64,000 nt of DNA from Clostridium sp. AF27-2AA (lineage in GTDB: Bacteria > Bacillota > Clostridia > Lachnospirales > Lachnospiraceae), in NCBI RefSeq assembly GCF_003478505.1, contig NZ_QUFI01000004.1, positions 58,182 to 122,181 of the forward strand, given 5' to 3'. The notes below the pieces were generated by a model. The model saw only the letters and a list, made by a program, of their open reading frames with translations. It was not told the origin of the DNA and did no database searches. This document shows positions 41,771 through 49,773 of this stretch, in pieces (within the stretch, counting starts at the first letter, position 1; each line of letters starts with the position of its first letter). The position numbers and the translations under genes were made by a program.

Positions 41771-41950
41771 ATGTACAAAAACAATGAGGGCTATCCGGAT
41801 CCGACCGCAGGCCGGGCCATCCGGAAGGCTGATAAGCCGCCGGAGGAGGTAATTAACTTCCGGCGGGCCATGAAACTGATGAGCGTGATCTGCCATGTGC
41901 GGATCCTGGGTAAGGTGACTGTGGTTGATGATAAGGGGAGGCGGTGGTAG
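41771..41950 (+). CDS. Small hypothetical phage protein
   Basis: 59 residues from the ATG at 41771 (GGAGGTG upstream). Basic, no motif. Confidence 0.55.
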   Translation: MYKNNEGYPDPTAGRAIRKADKPPEEVINFRRAMKLMSVICHVRILGKVTVVDDKGRRW

Positions 41951-42258
41951 TGGCCGTAACCAAAAGATATGCGGTTTACTGTCGCGGTGAGCTGATCGGG
42001 GAGTATACGGCAGTGGAAGCGGCTGCCATACTTAAGTGTACACCCGGGACTGTCCGGGTATATGCCAGCGGCGGTAATAAACTCTATGGCGAGTATACGT
42101 TTGAGCCAGTTGTAACGGAGCCGATCAGCAAGGCGGACAAGCCATGGACGATGACCAAGGCGCAGGCTAAGGACTGGGAAGAGACGCGGCAGCGGCTTTT
42201 GAGTAGTGGAGCGGATCTGAGCCGGTATGTGCTTAAGCCGGAGCCAGGATGGAGGTGA
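41950..42258 (+). CDS. Hypothetical phage protein
   Basis: 102 residues from the GTG at 41950, 7 bases after GGGGAGG. The N-terminal half (YTAVEAAAILKCTPGTVRVYASG) is a helix-turn-helix-like unit. Confidence 0.55.
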   Translation: MAVTKRYAVYCRGELIGEYTAVEAAAILKCTPGTVRVYASGGNKLYGEYTFEPVVTEPISKADKPWTMTKAQAKDWEETRQRLLSSGADLSRYVLKPEPGWR

Positions 42259-42268
42259 TAGCAAAGTG

Positions 42269-42400
42269 ATGAAAAACTTATTAAAACAGCTTGGCACGAT
42301 TCTGAGTTATGCTGCAGCGTTGATCTTCATAGGCATGTGCCTGGGGATTGGTTTTATGGATGGTACACTGCTTGCCGTGAAGATGCTGAGTAACATGTAA
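42269..42400 (+). CDS. Small membrane protein
   Basis: 43 residues from the ATG at 42269 (GGAGGTG upstream; a GTG at 42266 is in frame). One hydrophobic stretch fills most of the protein. Confidence 0.5.
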   Translation: MKNLLKQLGTILSYAAALIFIGMCLGIGFMDGTLLAVKMLSNM

Positions 42401-42432
42401 GAGATGCTGATGAGTTGGAGGAGGTGAATCCA

Positions 42433-42915
42433 TTGGACAAAGATATACTGGTCCAGTATTGCGAGATGGAGGAGGAGATAAAAGATTTACGACAGAGAAT
42501 CATGAAGCTGGATAAGTTCCTTCAGGACCCGCCAATCGTAGCAGACACGGTGACCGGATCTCGTAAGGACTTGACGATCGGGCCAATCAAGGTGACCGGG
42601 ATTCCGGATCCGATCTACCGCCGGAAGCAGGCAGCCAGGGAACGCTATAAAAAACTCCTGGAACTCAAAGAAGCGGAGCTGCTGGAACTTACCACGCAGG
42701 CAGAGGAGTACATAGACAGCATTCCGAAGTCGGAATTGCGGATCATGTTTCGGTTGTATTTTATTGATGGTCTGAGTGATGCGAAGGTAGCTGATCGGAT
42801 GAATTGGATATTTCCGAATCGGAACAAGAAGTATACGGATGAGAACGTAAAGAAGCGGCGGCAAAGATTTTTCGAAAAAATTGAAAATGTCCCCCCTTGT
42901 CCCGATGAAAGATGA
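42433..42915 (+). CDS. Late-gene regulator, sigma region 4-like
   Basis: 160 residues from the TTG at 42433, 8 bases after GGAGGTG. N-terminal coiled coil, C-terminal helix-turn-helix (LSDAKVADRMNWIFP ... YTDENVKKRRQRF) as in ArpU/RinA-type phage late activators. Its position just before the terminase region supports this role. Confidence 0.7.
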   Translation: MDKDILVQYCEMEEEIKDLRQRIMKLDKFLQDPPIVADTVTGSRKDLTIGPIKVTGIPDPIYRRKQAARERYKKLLELKEAELLELTTQAEEYIDSIPKSELRIMFRLYFIDGLSDAKVADRMNWIFPNRNKKYTDENVKKRRQRFFEKIENVPPCPDER

Positions 42916-42928
42916 TAATATGTAGCAT

Positions 42929-42957
42929 GAAGCCAAAGGTGTACAGCTTGCGGCTTC
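42929..42957 (+). terminator. Terminator of early/middle operon
   Basis: GAAGCC pairs with GGCTTC, followed by GTCATTTT. Confidence 0.6.
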
Positions 42958-43059
42958 GTCATTTTGATTACCGTTTTGCTTTCATGCGCCGGACAGTGGC
43001 AGTCTACTTCATGGTTAAGTTACTGCCTTAACAAAATTCCTCCCACACACGGATCAGGG

Positions 43060-43293
43060 AGATGAAACCATCATGTGATTGGTGCGAACGGCGCCGCATG
43101 GATTACGCATACCTTCTCCCAAAGGTATTCCCCGCCGAGTGTTACAGCCTGGCGGGGGATTTCCCGCGTAACAGATTGGATGGCCTGCATAGTGCACCAT
43201 GGCACTGGCCATGTAGGAGGTGGTTCGAGCCCACCTGCGCGGATTTGGTTGGCAGCTACCGTAAAAGGCTGCAGCGCAGTTCCCCGACTGCGC
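43060..43293 (+). ncRNA. Structured non-coding region
   Basis: A run of stems without a convincing ORF: ATACCTT/AAGGTAT (43109-43128), CCCCGCC/GGCGGGG (43130-43157), the tRNA-like fold at 43164-43243 and GCGCAGT/ACTGCGC (43274-43293). The density of stems next to a tRNA suggests a structured RNA; its family is unknown to me. Confidence 0.4.
43164..43243 (+). tRNA. tRNA-like structure (degenerate)
   Basis: CCGCGTA pairs with TGCGCGG as a 7-bp acceptor and GGTGG-TTCGAGC-CCACC is a perfect T arm. A normal D arm and a 7-base anticodon loop cannot be drawn; AGTGC/GCACT encloses a 6-base loop. It may be a decayed tRNA or a tRNA mimic. Confidence 0.35.
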
Positions 43294-43300
43294 ACAATAT

Positions 43301-43375
43301 CGCGAGGTAGAGCAGTCTGGCAAGCTCGTCGGGTTCATACCCCGAAGGTCGCAGGTTCAAATCCTGCCTTCGCTA
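43301..43375 (+). tRNA. tRNA-Met(CAU), initiator-like
   Basis: All arms fold: D stem GAGC/GCTC, anticodon stem TCGGG/CCCGA with loop TTCATAC, T arm GCAGG/CCTGC. It has initiator hallmarks: unpaired position 1 (C1 against U72), A11-U24 in the D stem and three G-C pairs in the anticodon stem. CCA is not encoded. It lies inside the prophage, between early and late regions. Confidence 0.85.
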
Positions 43376-43420
43376 TTTACCTGGTTTAGGGATCTCCACC
43401 CAGACATTCCAGGTGCATGA

Positions 43421-43450
43421 GAGGCATCCTTGAGAGAGGGTGTCTTTTTT
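43421..43450 (+). terminator. Terminator after tRNA
   Basis: AGGCATCC pairs with GGGTGTCT (two wobbles), followed by a T run. Confidence 0.7.
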
Positions 43451-43472
43451 GAAATTCTTAAGATTCTATAAA

Positions 43473-43515
43473 TTAGCACTCGCTGATTGACAGTGCTAAT
43501 AATAAATGGTATTGT
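43473..43515 (+). promoter_or_regulatory. CIRCE element and promoter
   Basis: TTAGCACTC-N9-CAGTGCTAA at 43473-43499 differs from the CIRCE consensus by one base. A promoter TTGACA (43487), 17 bp, TATTGT (43510) overlaps its right arm. HrcA binding would block RNA polymerase, so the gene after it is predicted to be heat-shock induced. Confidence 0.78.
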
Positions 43516-43576
43516 AATGGAACTAAGACAGCAGGGCGAACAGAAAAATAAAAAATGTCAAAAGGAGAAAAGTGAT

Positions 43577-44029
43577 ATGATTGAATGCGAGATGTGCAAG
43601 AAATGGTTTCCGGCTGATGAAATCGAGACCTGTCCAGAGTGTGGATTAGAGTTATGTCCATCATGTTATGATGAGCATGTAACGGGATGTACGCTTCAAA
43701 TGGAAAAAGATGTTGATGATGTAATCGAAACAAGTATCCCTACGATTTGTCCAGAATGTGGAAGCCCGTTGACTTTAGATCCTGATCCAGACGGCTCTGC
43801 TAGAGTTTACTGTGAGAATTGCGATTTTTGCCAAGAACTTGATGAAGAACAGATCGCTGAGTTAGATAATGGTGAGACTGAAGAAGACAGCGATTATGAC
43901 GAATTTGGAAACTATCTTGGTGATGACGCGTTTACATGTCCTGATTGCGGAAGAACTTTTGCGCCGGACGATTATAGAAATGGTGACGCAGGAAACGGTT
44001 TTTGTCGTGTATGCGCTCCAAAACACTAA
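43577..44029 (+). CDS. Zinc-finger protein under CIRCE control
   Basis: 150 residues from the ATG at 43577 (AAAGGAG upstream). Four Cys clusters (CEMC, CPECG/CPSC, CPECG/CENC, CPDCG/CRVC) separated by very acidic stretches. Several zinc ribbons, no catalytic motif. Own promoter and terminator, so it is a moron-like unit. Expression by heat shock suggests a stress or protein-handling role, but the function is unknown. Confidence 0.7.
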   Translation: MIECEMCKKWFPADEIETCPECGLELCPSCYDEHVTGCTLQMEKDVDDVIETSIPTICPECGSPLTLDPDPDGSARVYCENCDFCQELDEEQIAELDNGETEEDSDYDEFGNYLGDDAFTCPDCGRTFAPDDYRNGDAGNGFCRVCAPKH

Positions 44030-44045
44030 TATTTAAAATTTATAG

Positions 44046-44080
44046 CATAAAGGGCCACTCCGTGTGGCTCTTTTATTATG
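44046..44080 (+). terminator. Terminator of the zinc-protein gene
   Basis: CATAAAGGGCCAC pairs with GTGTGGCTCTTTTATTATG; loop of 3 bases. Confidence 0.75.
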
Positions 44081-44102
44081 CCAATTTTCATACGGCGCAC
44101 AC

Positions 44103-44157
44103 GGCACCAGCTAGCAACACCTCCGAGAGGTAGCACCAGGCTGTCTCCTATGGTGCC
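44103..44157. other. Long hairpin before terminase
   Basis: GGCACCA and TGGTGCC pair at the base, with ACCTC/GAGGT inside. Just before the small terminase; a packaging-site role is possible but not shown. Confidence 0.35.
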
Positions 44158-44193
44158 GGTGGGACCATATTTCAGAAAACGAGGTGAGTCCGG

Positions 44194-44697
44194 ATGACCG
44201 AAAAACAGAAAATTTTTGCAGATGAATATCTGATCGACCTGAATGCCACCCGGGCTTACAAGGTCGCATATCCGCGGGCCAAAAACGATGAAGTGGCTGC
44301 GGCTGCAGCTGCCAGATTGTTAAGAAATGTTAAGGTTGCAGCCTACATCTCTGAGCGCATGCAGGAGCGGCAGAAACGAACCGAGGTTACCCAGGACAGG
44401 GTGATTGAGGAACTGGCTGCCATTGCATTTGCCAAGGCCACGGATTTCGCCCAGATTGTAAATGGTAATGTGGTCCTGACGGATACAGCAGATCTGGCCG
44501 AGAGCCAGGTCAAGGCTATTGCTGGAATTAAGATGGGCAAGAATGGCATCGAGCTGAAGCTGAATGACAAGGAGAAGGCTCTGGAACTTCTGGGGCGCCA
44601 TCTTGGCATGTTTAAGGACAAGCTGGAGGTCTCCGGCCTGGATGAGGAGAAGAATAAGCTGGATGACATCCTGCAGCAGATGCGAGGTGGTGGATAG
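44194..44697 (+). CDS. terS: Terminase small subunit
   Basis: 167 residues. Start MTEKQKIFADEYLIDLNATRAY is the terminase_2 helix-turn-helix, with N-A-T-R-A-Y-K-V-A-Y-P. Binds the packaging site and hands DNA to the large subunit. Overlaps terL by one base. Confidence 0.92.
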   Translation: MTEKQKIFADEYLIDLNATRAYKVAYPRAKNDEVAAAAAARLLRNVKVAAYISERMQERQKRTEVTQDRVIEELAAIAFAKATDFAQIVNGNVVLTDTADLAESQVKAIAGIKMGKNGIELKLNDKEKALELLGRHLGMFKDKLEVSGLDEEKNKLDDILQQMRGGG

Positions 44698-46064
44698 TGA
44701 GCACGGAGCGTTTACTTCTGTCGGAGAAATACAAAGCCTTCCTTCGATGCGACGCTCCGGTGGAGTTTTTAGAGGGTACAACTGCTGCCGGAAAGACTAC
44801 GGTGGGGCTTTTTAAATTCATGCTTAAAGTGGCAGAGTCACCGAAGAAGTTGCATATCATTGCAGCTAAGGATACCGGAACTGCCGAGAAGAATATCATC
44901 AACAAGGACCTTGGTATCGTGGATGATTTCGGTGTACTGGTTGAGTATAACGGTAACGGCACCAAAGATGATAAAATCCCTCACATCCTGTTCCATACGT
45001 CCGGTGGGGACAAGGTCATTTATGTGATGGGTTACGGAGACAAGAAGAAGTGGCAGAAAGCCCTTGGTGGTCAGTATGGCTGCCTATATATCGATGAGAT
45101 TAACACCGCGGACATTGACTTTGTCCGTGAGGCTGCCATGAGATGCGACTACCTGATGGCTACGTTGAATCCAGATGATCCGTTGCTGGATGTGTACAAA
45201 GAGTACATCAACTGCAGCAGACCGCTTCCAGAGTGGGAAGCAGAGACACCACAGGAAATTAAAGATGAACTGAGAGAGGAACCAAAGCCCGGCTGGGTGC
45301 ATTGGTTCTTTTCTTTTGTGCATAACCTGGGACTTCCGAAAGAGAAACTGGATAAGATCCTGGCAAACACTCCGAAAGGAACAAAGATCTGGAAGAACAA
45401 GATCCTGGGGCTGCGTGGTAAGGCAACCAGCCTGGTGTTTCCAAACTTTGACCGGAAAAAGCATGTTGTTACTGCGGCATGGGTGAGATCAGAAGTGAAA
45501 GCGGGACGGATCCAGTGGAAGAAGTTTACCTGCGGAATGGATACGGCATATTCCAGTAAGTCTCCGGATACGATCGCGATGCTTTTCCAGGGAATCACAA
45601 CGGACCGGCGCCTGATTACGCTGGCTGAAAGGGTTTATAACAATGCAGACCTGGAAAATCCGATCGCGCCCAGTGACACGGTGGTAAAACTAATCGAGTT
45701 CCTGGAGCAGTGCCGGAAGAAGTGGGGCTTTGCCAAGGATGTCTATGTAGACAATGCCGACCAGGCAACTATGACGGAGCTGAAAAAGTATAAGCGGCTG
45801 CATAGCTGTCTTTACAATTTCTGGGATGCGTATAAGAAATTGACTATTCTGGACCGAATCAAGCTGCAGCTTGGCTGGATCCAGCAGGGCTGCTATCTGG
45901 TGGTTGATGAGTGCCCGGAGCATCTGGCTGAGCTTGACAAGTACAGTTGGAAGGAAGATAAGGACGAGCCGGAAGACCGGAACGACCATACGATAAACGC
46001 AAATCAGTATGCATGGATCCCGTACCGGTCCACGATAGGTTTTGAGGAGGATAAGCAGAAATGA
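44697..46064 (+). CDS. terL: Terminase large subunit (PBSX type)
   Basis: 455 residues from the GTG at 44697. Walker A-like GTTAAGKT near residue 27, Walker B with C-L-Y-I-D-E-I-N near 131, and a C-terminal nuclease domain with Asp in C-G-M-D-T-A-Y-S near 280 and Y-V-D-N-A-D near 351. ATP-driven packaging motor and DNA cutter. Confidence 0.94.
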   Translation: MSTERLLLSEKYKAFLRCDAPVEFLEGTTAAGKTTVGLFKFMLKVAESPKKLHIIAAKDTGTAEKNIINKDLGIVDDFGVLVEYNGNGTKDDKIPHILFHTSGGDKVIYVMGYGDKKKWQKALGGQYGCLYIDEINTADIDFVREAAMRCDYLMATLNPDDPLLDVYKEYINCSRPLPEWEAETPQEIKDELREEPKPGWVHWFFSFVHNLGLPKEKLDKILANTPKGTKIWKNKILGLRGKATSLVFPNFDRKKHVVTAAWVRSEVKAGRIQWKKFTCGMDTAYSSKSPDTIAMLFQGITTDRRLITLAERVYNNADLENPIAPSDTVVKLIEFLEQCRKKWGFAKDVYVDNADQATMTELKKYKRLHSCLYNFWDAYKKLTILDRIKLQLGWIQQGCYLVVDECPEHLAELDKYSWKEDKDEPEDRNDHTINANQYAWIPYRSTIGFEEDKQK

Positions 46065-47647
46065 GGTGGCTGGAAAAGATGGGTGACAATATTCGCCGAG
46101 GCGTAAAAAGCTGGCTGCAGATAGATTCAGCGGCGCCGTACAGCATCCAGATCAGGGAGATGATGGACTTTGAGACCAATGCCATCCGCAACCGGATCTG
46201 GTATCGTGGTGACGGCAATGAACTGGAACAGCTTTACGGAACTCTGAAGGATTATGCTGATAAATACAAATTCTGGGCCAGCAAGAGCACGCCTGGCATT
46301 GAGATGCGCAAGATTCACACAGGCTTGCCCCAGTTAATCGTTAAGGTGCTGGTTGCTATTGTGCTGTCAGACATGAATGACTTCGATTTCGACAGTGGTA
46401 AGCAGGGTAAGATATGGGAAGCCATCGAGGAGCAGAACGGATTCAGAAAAAAGATGGAAAAGGCGCTGAAAGAAATCCTGTACATTGGGGATGGAGCTTT
46501 CAAAGTGACGATCGACACGATGGTGAGCGAGTATCCAATCCTGGAATGGTATCCGGGAGACCGGGTTGAAATGGTCTATCGGCGCGACCGGCTGCGCGAA
46601 GTGATTTTCAAGACGCCGTACAGTGCCAAGGGTCGGCGGTATGTGCTCAATGAGCGCTACGGGTACGGCTATATTATCAACGAACTGTATCTGGATGAGA
46701 AGCTGGTAGATCTGAAGGTTCTGGATCAGACTAAAGACCTGCAGGACTGGCGGTTTGATGAGAAGACCATCCTAGCTGTACCGATTCATGTGTATGAGTC
46801 CGCGAAGTATGAGGGCCGCGGCGGATCCATCTATGACGGTAAGCTAGATAACTTTGATGCCTTTGATGAAGTGTGGTCCCAGTGGATGGATGCGGTTCGG
46901 GCAGGCAGGGCAAAAACGTATGTGCCGGACTGCCTGGTACCCAAAGACCCGATGACTGGTGAGCCAATGAGACCGAATCCATTTGATAACCGTTTCTTCG
47001 CCGGAGATAACAACATGGATGAAAAGGGAGAAAATAAAGTACAGACCGATCAACCGGTTATCCCACATGACAGTTACCTGGCATCTTATGTGACGGCGCT
47101 GGATCTGTGCCTGCAGGGCATCATCAGTCCAAGCACTCTTGGCATCGACACCAAGAAACTGGATAATGCAGAGGCGCAGAGAGAAAAGGAAAAGACCACG
47201 CTGTATACCAGAAACGCGATTGTGGAAGCTTTGCAGGAAACACTTCCGAAGGTGGTTAGTGCTGCTGTGAATGCTTACAATATCCTGATCAGACAGCCGG
47301 TAGAAGCTGTGAAGGTGGATATCCCATTCGGCGAGTACGCAAACCCGTCGTTTGAGAGCCAGGTGGAGACCCTGGCAAAGGCACGTCCAGGAGTGCCGCT
47401 GATGAGTGTGGAAGCTCAGGTGGAAGAACTGTATGGTGATTCCAGGGATGATGAGTGGAAGCAGGAAGAAATTGCCCGCCTGAAGGCAGAGCAGGGTATT
47501 ACAGAGGTAGAAGAACCGGGAGTCAATATGGCTGCCGGTATTTTTGACGTTAATCTGGGAGGTAATGCAAATGCAGGTCAAGGTAATGAACCGGATGTAC
47601 AGAATGAGCCGGGCGGAGTATCAGGGACTGCTGAAGATGGCGAGTGA
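46061..47647 (+). CDS. Portal protein (SPP1 gp6-like)
   Basis: 528 residues, ATGA overlap with terL. Follows the SPP1 gp6 pattern with a long C-terminal helix-rich crown and a Gly/Asn-rich tail. Forms the dodecameric gate of the head. Confidence 0.88.
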   Translation: MRWLEKMGDNIRRGVKSWLQIDSAAPYSIQIREMMDFETNAIRNRIWYRGDGNELEQLYGTLKDYADKYKFWASKSTPGIEMRKIHTGLPQLIVKVLVAIVLSDMNDFDFDSGKQGKIWEAIEEQNGFRKKMEKALKEILYIGDGAFKVTIDTMVSEYPILEWYPGDRVEMVYRRDRLREVIFKTPYSAKGRRYVLNERYGYGYIINELYLDEKLVDLKVLDQTKDLQDWRFDEKTILAVPIHVYESAKYEGRGGSIYDGKLDNFDAFDEVWSQWMDAVRAGRAKTYVPDCLVPKDPMTGEPMRPNPFDNRFFAGDNNMDEKGENKVQTDQPVIPHDSYLASYVTALDLCLQGIISPSTLGIDTKKLDNAEAQREKEKTTLYTRNAIVEALQETLPKVVSAAVNAYNILIRQPVEAVKVDIPFGEYANPSFESQVETLAKARPGVPLMSVEAQVEELYGDSRDDEWKQEEIARLKAEQGITEVEEPGVNMAAGIFDVNLGGNANAGQGNEPDVQNEPGGVSGTAEDGE

Positions 47648-47852
47648 GCAGGTCCCGTTCGGCGTGTATGCCATTGAAAAAAAGGGCTATGCAGAACTGA
47701 GAAATGATCACTGCAGAAGCACGACCCAGTTAAAGGCTCTGGTTCGTGGTTTTAAGGCTCAGGGGGTCAAAGTACTGTCAAACGATGGTCATCAGATGAT
47801 GGAATCTGTGAGGCCGGATGCTGTGGAAGAGGTGTTTCTGAGTGAGCCATAA
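47571..47852 (+). CDS. Small head-region protein
   Basis: 93 residues from the ATG at 47571 (GGGAGG upstream), overlapping the portal 3' end by 77 bases. Common between portal and head morphogenesis genes in Clostridia phages; function unknown. Confidence 0.6.
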   Translation: MQVKVMNRMYRMSRAEYQGLLKMASEQVPFGVYAIEKKGYAELRNDHCRSTTQLKALVRGFKAQGVKVLSNDGHQMMESVRPDAVEEVFLSEP

Positions 47853-49476
47853 TGAGTACGACCTTGCAGAAGCTTTCCAGCGCATCGAAAATGAACTGAT
47901 TGCCTCCATGATCCGGAATATGGATCGACACCGGGCAGAAGAGACCGCGGAAGGCTATAACTGGTCCATGTGGCAGGCGGAGCAGCTGAAGGCTCTGGAA
48001 AAGTACAAGTGCAAGAACTGGAAGAAGTACCAGAAGCAGTTTAAGAGCATCAACAGTCAGATCGAGCAGCTGATCCGGCAGGCGCGTCTGAAAGGCGGCG
48101 TGAAACAGGAGCTTAAGATCCTGCAGGCTATCCGGAAAGGCTGGAGGACCCACGGCAGGAACGGAACACCGGCGCATGATGCCATGACAGCGGAGTTTTT
48201 TAAACTGAATGATCGCAAGCTAGATGCCCTGGTAGAAGCCACCATGCACGACATGGAAGCTGCAGAAACGGCAGTGCTCCGGAAGGCCAATGACGATTAT
48301 CGAAAAGCTATCTTTAACGCCCAGGTCTATGCCAATACGGGCGCGGGGACCTATGAAAAGGCTGTAGACATGGCCACGAAGGATATGCTGTCCCGGGGGC
48401 TTAACTGTGTGATGTATGCCAATGGAGCACGGCACACTCTGGCTGATTATGCGGATATGGCAATCCGAACAGCCAGTAAGCGTGCCTACCTGCAGGGTGA
48501 GGGCGAGAAGCGGCAGGAATGGGGCATTGCAACGGTCATCATGGCCAAACGAGGGAACCCATGTCCGAAGTGCCTTTCCTTTGTTGGCAAGGTTCTGATT
48601 GATGATGTGTGGAGCGGTGGCAGCAAGGATGGTGTGGATCCGGAGACCGGGAAGCGGTATCCGCTTATGAGCTACGCTATCAGTAAGGGGCTGTATCATC
48701 CCCGCTGTAAGGACTCTCATACTACATATTTCCCCGGCATCTCCACAGCAGACGATACCTGGACAAAAGAGGAACTGGAGAATGTAGGTCTACAGAGCCA
48801 GCAGGAAGTCCGGCAGCAGTACACAAAGCGCCAGGAAGAGAAGTATAGTCGGTTGGCTGAGTATTCACTGGATCCGGATAACAAACAGATCTATGGGAGA
48901 AAGGCTTCAGAGTGGAGAAATGTTCGGTTTAAGACTGGCAATTTAGATGCGAGCGATTACATAGAGCAGAAGCGGGAAGAGCAGTTTTTTGGCATGCCAG
49001 ATGAAATTACAGATGAATGGACTAAAAAGAACATGGACGGCTCTCTTATTGACATGAAAGAATATGATGTCAACGGAGTGACTTATAAAGTGGATGGAAA
49101 AAGGGTTACACTCCATCCTACGGAACAGGAACGGTCTGTTGCTGCGGTATTGAGCAAAAAGTATGGAAAGATTGTTGAATTTGTCCCTCAGATAATGTAC
49201 CCACAAGGCATACAAACACCGGACTATTTGATTAATGGGGAGCGATTTGATTTAAAAACTTTTAAAAGTTCTGGGAAAAATGTATTTTACAATATGATTG
49301 CGAAGAAAAAGAAACAATCACCCAATTTCATTTTCGATATTACGGAATGTCCGTTATCCGCGGAAGAGATAGAGCGGCAGATAAATGGTCTTTATAGTTC
49401 GCATCATACTAGGTTTATAGAAAAAATTGTTGTGATGAAAGATGGCAAAATAGAAAAGGTGTATATGAGAAAATAA
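47842..49476 (+). CDS. Head morphogenesis protein fused to a CdiA-C-like nuclease toxin
   Basis: 544 residues from the GTG at 47842. Residues 1 to about 345 are a minor capsid protein of the SPP1 gp7/MuF kind with a long helical start and a Cys/His site (C-P-K-C-L-S-F). After about residue 360 the base use becomes AT-richer and a new domain begins; P-D-Y-L-I-N-G-E-R-F-D-L-K and KKKKQSPNFIFDI match the D-x-K nuclease core of CdiA C-terminal tRNA nucleases. This is the layout of phage polymorphic MuF toxins. No immunity gene is visible next to it. Confidence 0.75.
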   Translation: MSHNEYDLAEAFQRIENELIASMIRNMDRHRAEETAEGYNWSMWQAEQLKALEKYKCKNWKKYQKQFKSINSQIEQLIRQARLKGGVKQELKILQAIRKGWRTHGRNGTPAHDAMTAEFFKLNDRKLDALVEATMHDMEAAETAVLRKANDDYRKAIFNAQVYANTGAGTYEKAVDMATKDMLSRGLNCVMYANGARHTLADYADMAIRTASKRAYLQGEGEKRQEWGIATVIMAKRGNPCPKCLSFVGKVLIDDVWSGGSKDGVDPETGKRYPLMSYAISKGLYHPRCKDSHTTYFPGISTADDTWTKEELENVGLQSQQEVRQQYTKRQEEKYSRLAEYSLDPDNKQIYGRKASEWRNVRFKTGNLDASDYIEQKREEQFFGMPDEITDEWTKKNMDGSLIDMKEYDVNGVTYKVDGKRVTLHPTEQERSVAAVLSKKYGKIVEFVPQIMYPQGIQTPDYLINGERFDLKTFKSSGKNVFYNMIAKKKKQSPNFIFDITECPLSAEEIERQINGLYSSHHTRFIEKIVVMKDGKIEKVYMRK

Positions 49477-49546
49477 AAAGACCATTTATCCATCCGGTCA
49501 ACCACTCATCGAGTGGGACAATGGGGACGGGAAATGGTCTTTTCTT
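49477..49546 (+). terminator. Terminator after head/toxin gene
   Basis: AAAAGACCATTT pairs with AAATGGTCTTTT around an inner stem CCACTC/GAGTGG, followed by a T run. Confidence 0.8.
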
Positions 49547-49773
49547 AATTGTTTTATACCATTTTTTTAGAAAATATGCAAGCATAAGTCACAGGGATTG
49601 ATGTTTTGCATATGTTTTGTTGCGACGTCGCAACGGTTATAAGCACGCAGAAATGCGTGTTATTTTTACGCCCAAACGCGAGTACGGCTATAAACTCTGC
49701 GCGGCCGGTGACACCGATGACAATGGATCAGCAACAGGAGTGACACTCCCAAAATGGAAAGGAGACCAATATT
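49547..49773. other. Leader region of scaffold/capsid operon
   Basis: No gene. Contains the 16-bp palindrome at 49619, a GAAA-tetraloop hairpin (CACGCA/TGCGTG, about 49646-49661) and the ribosome site GAAAGGAG before the scaffold gene. Probably a new promoter region or an insulated leader for high capsid expression. Confidence 0.45.
49619..49634. repeat. Perfect 16-bp palindrome GTTGCGACGTCGCAAC
   Basis: Fully self-complementary. The copy at 28772 differs by one base; a decayed copy is at 22115. Candidate binding site of a dimeric regulator or recombinase. Confidence 0.6.

Noticed and set aside
44103..44157. cos or pac site
   Set aside because: The position is right but nothing in the sequence proves cleavage there; listed only as a hairpin.
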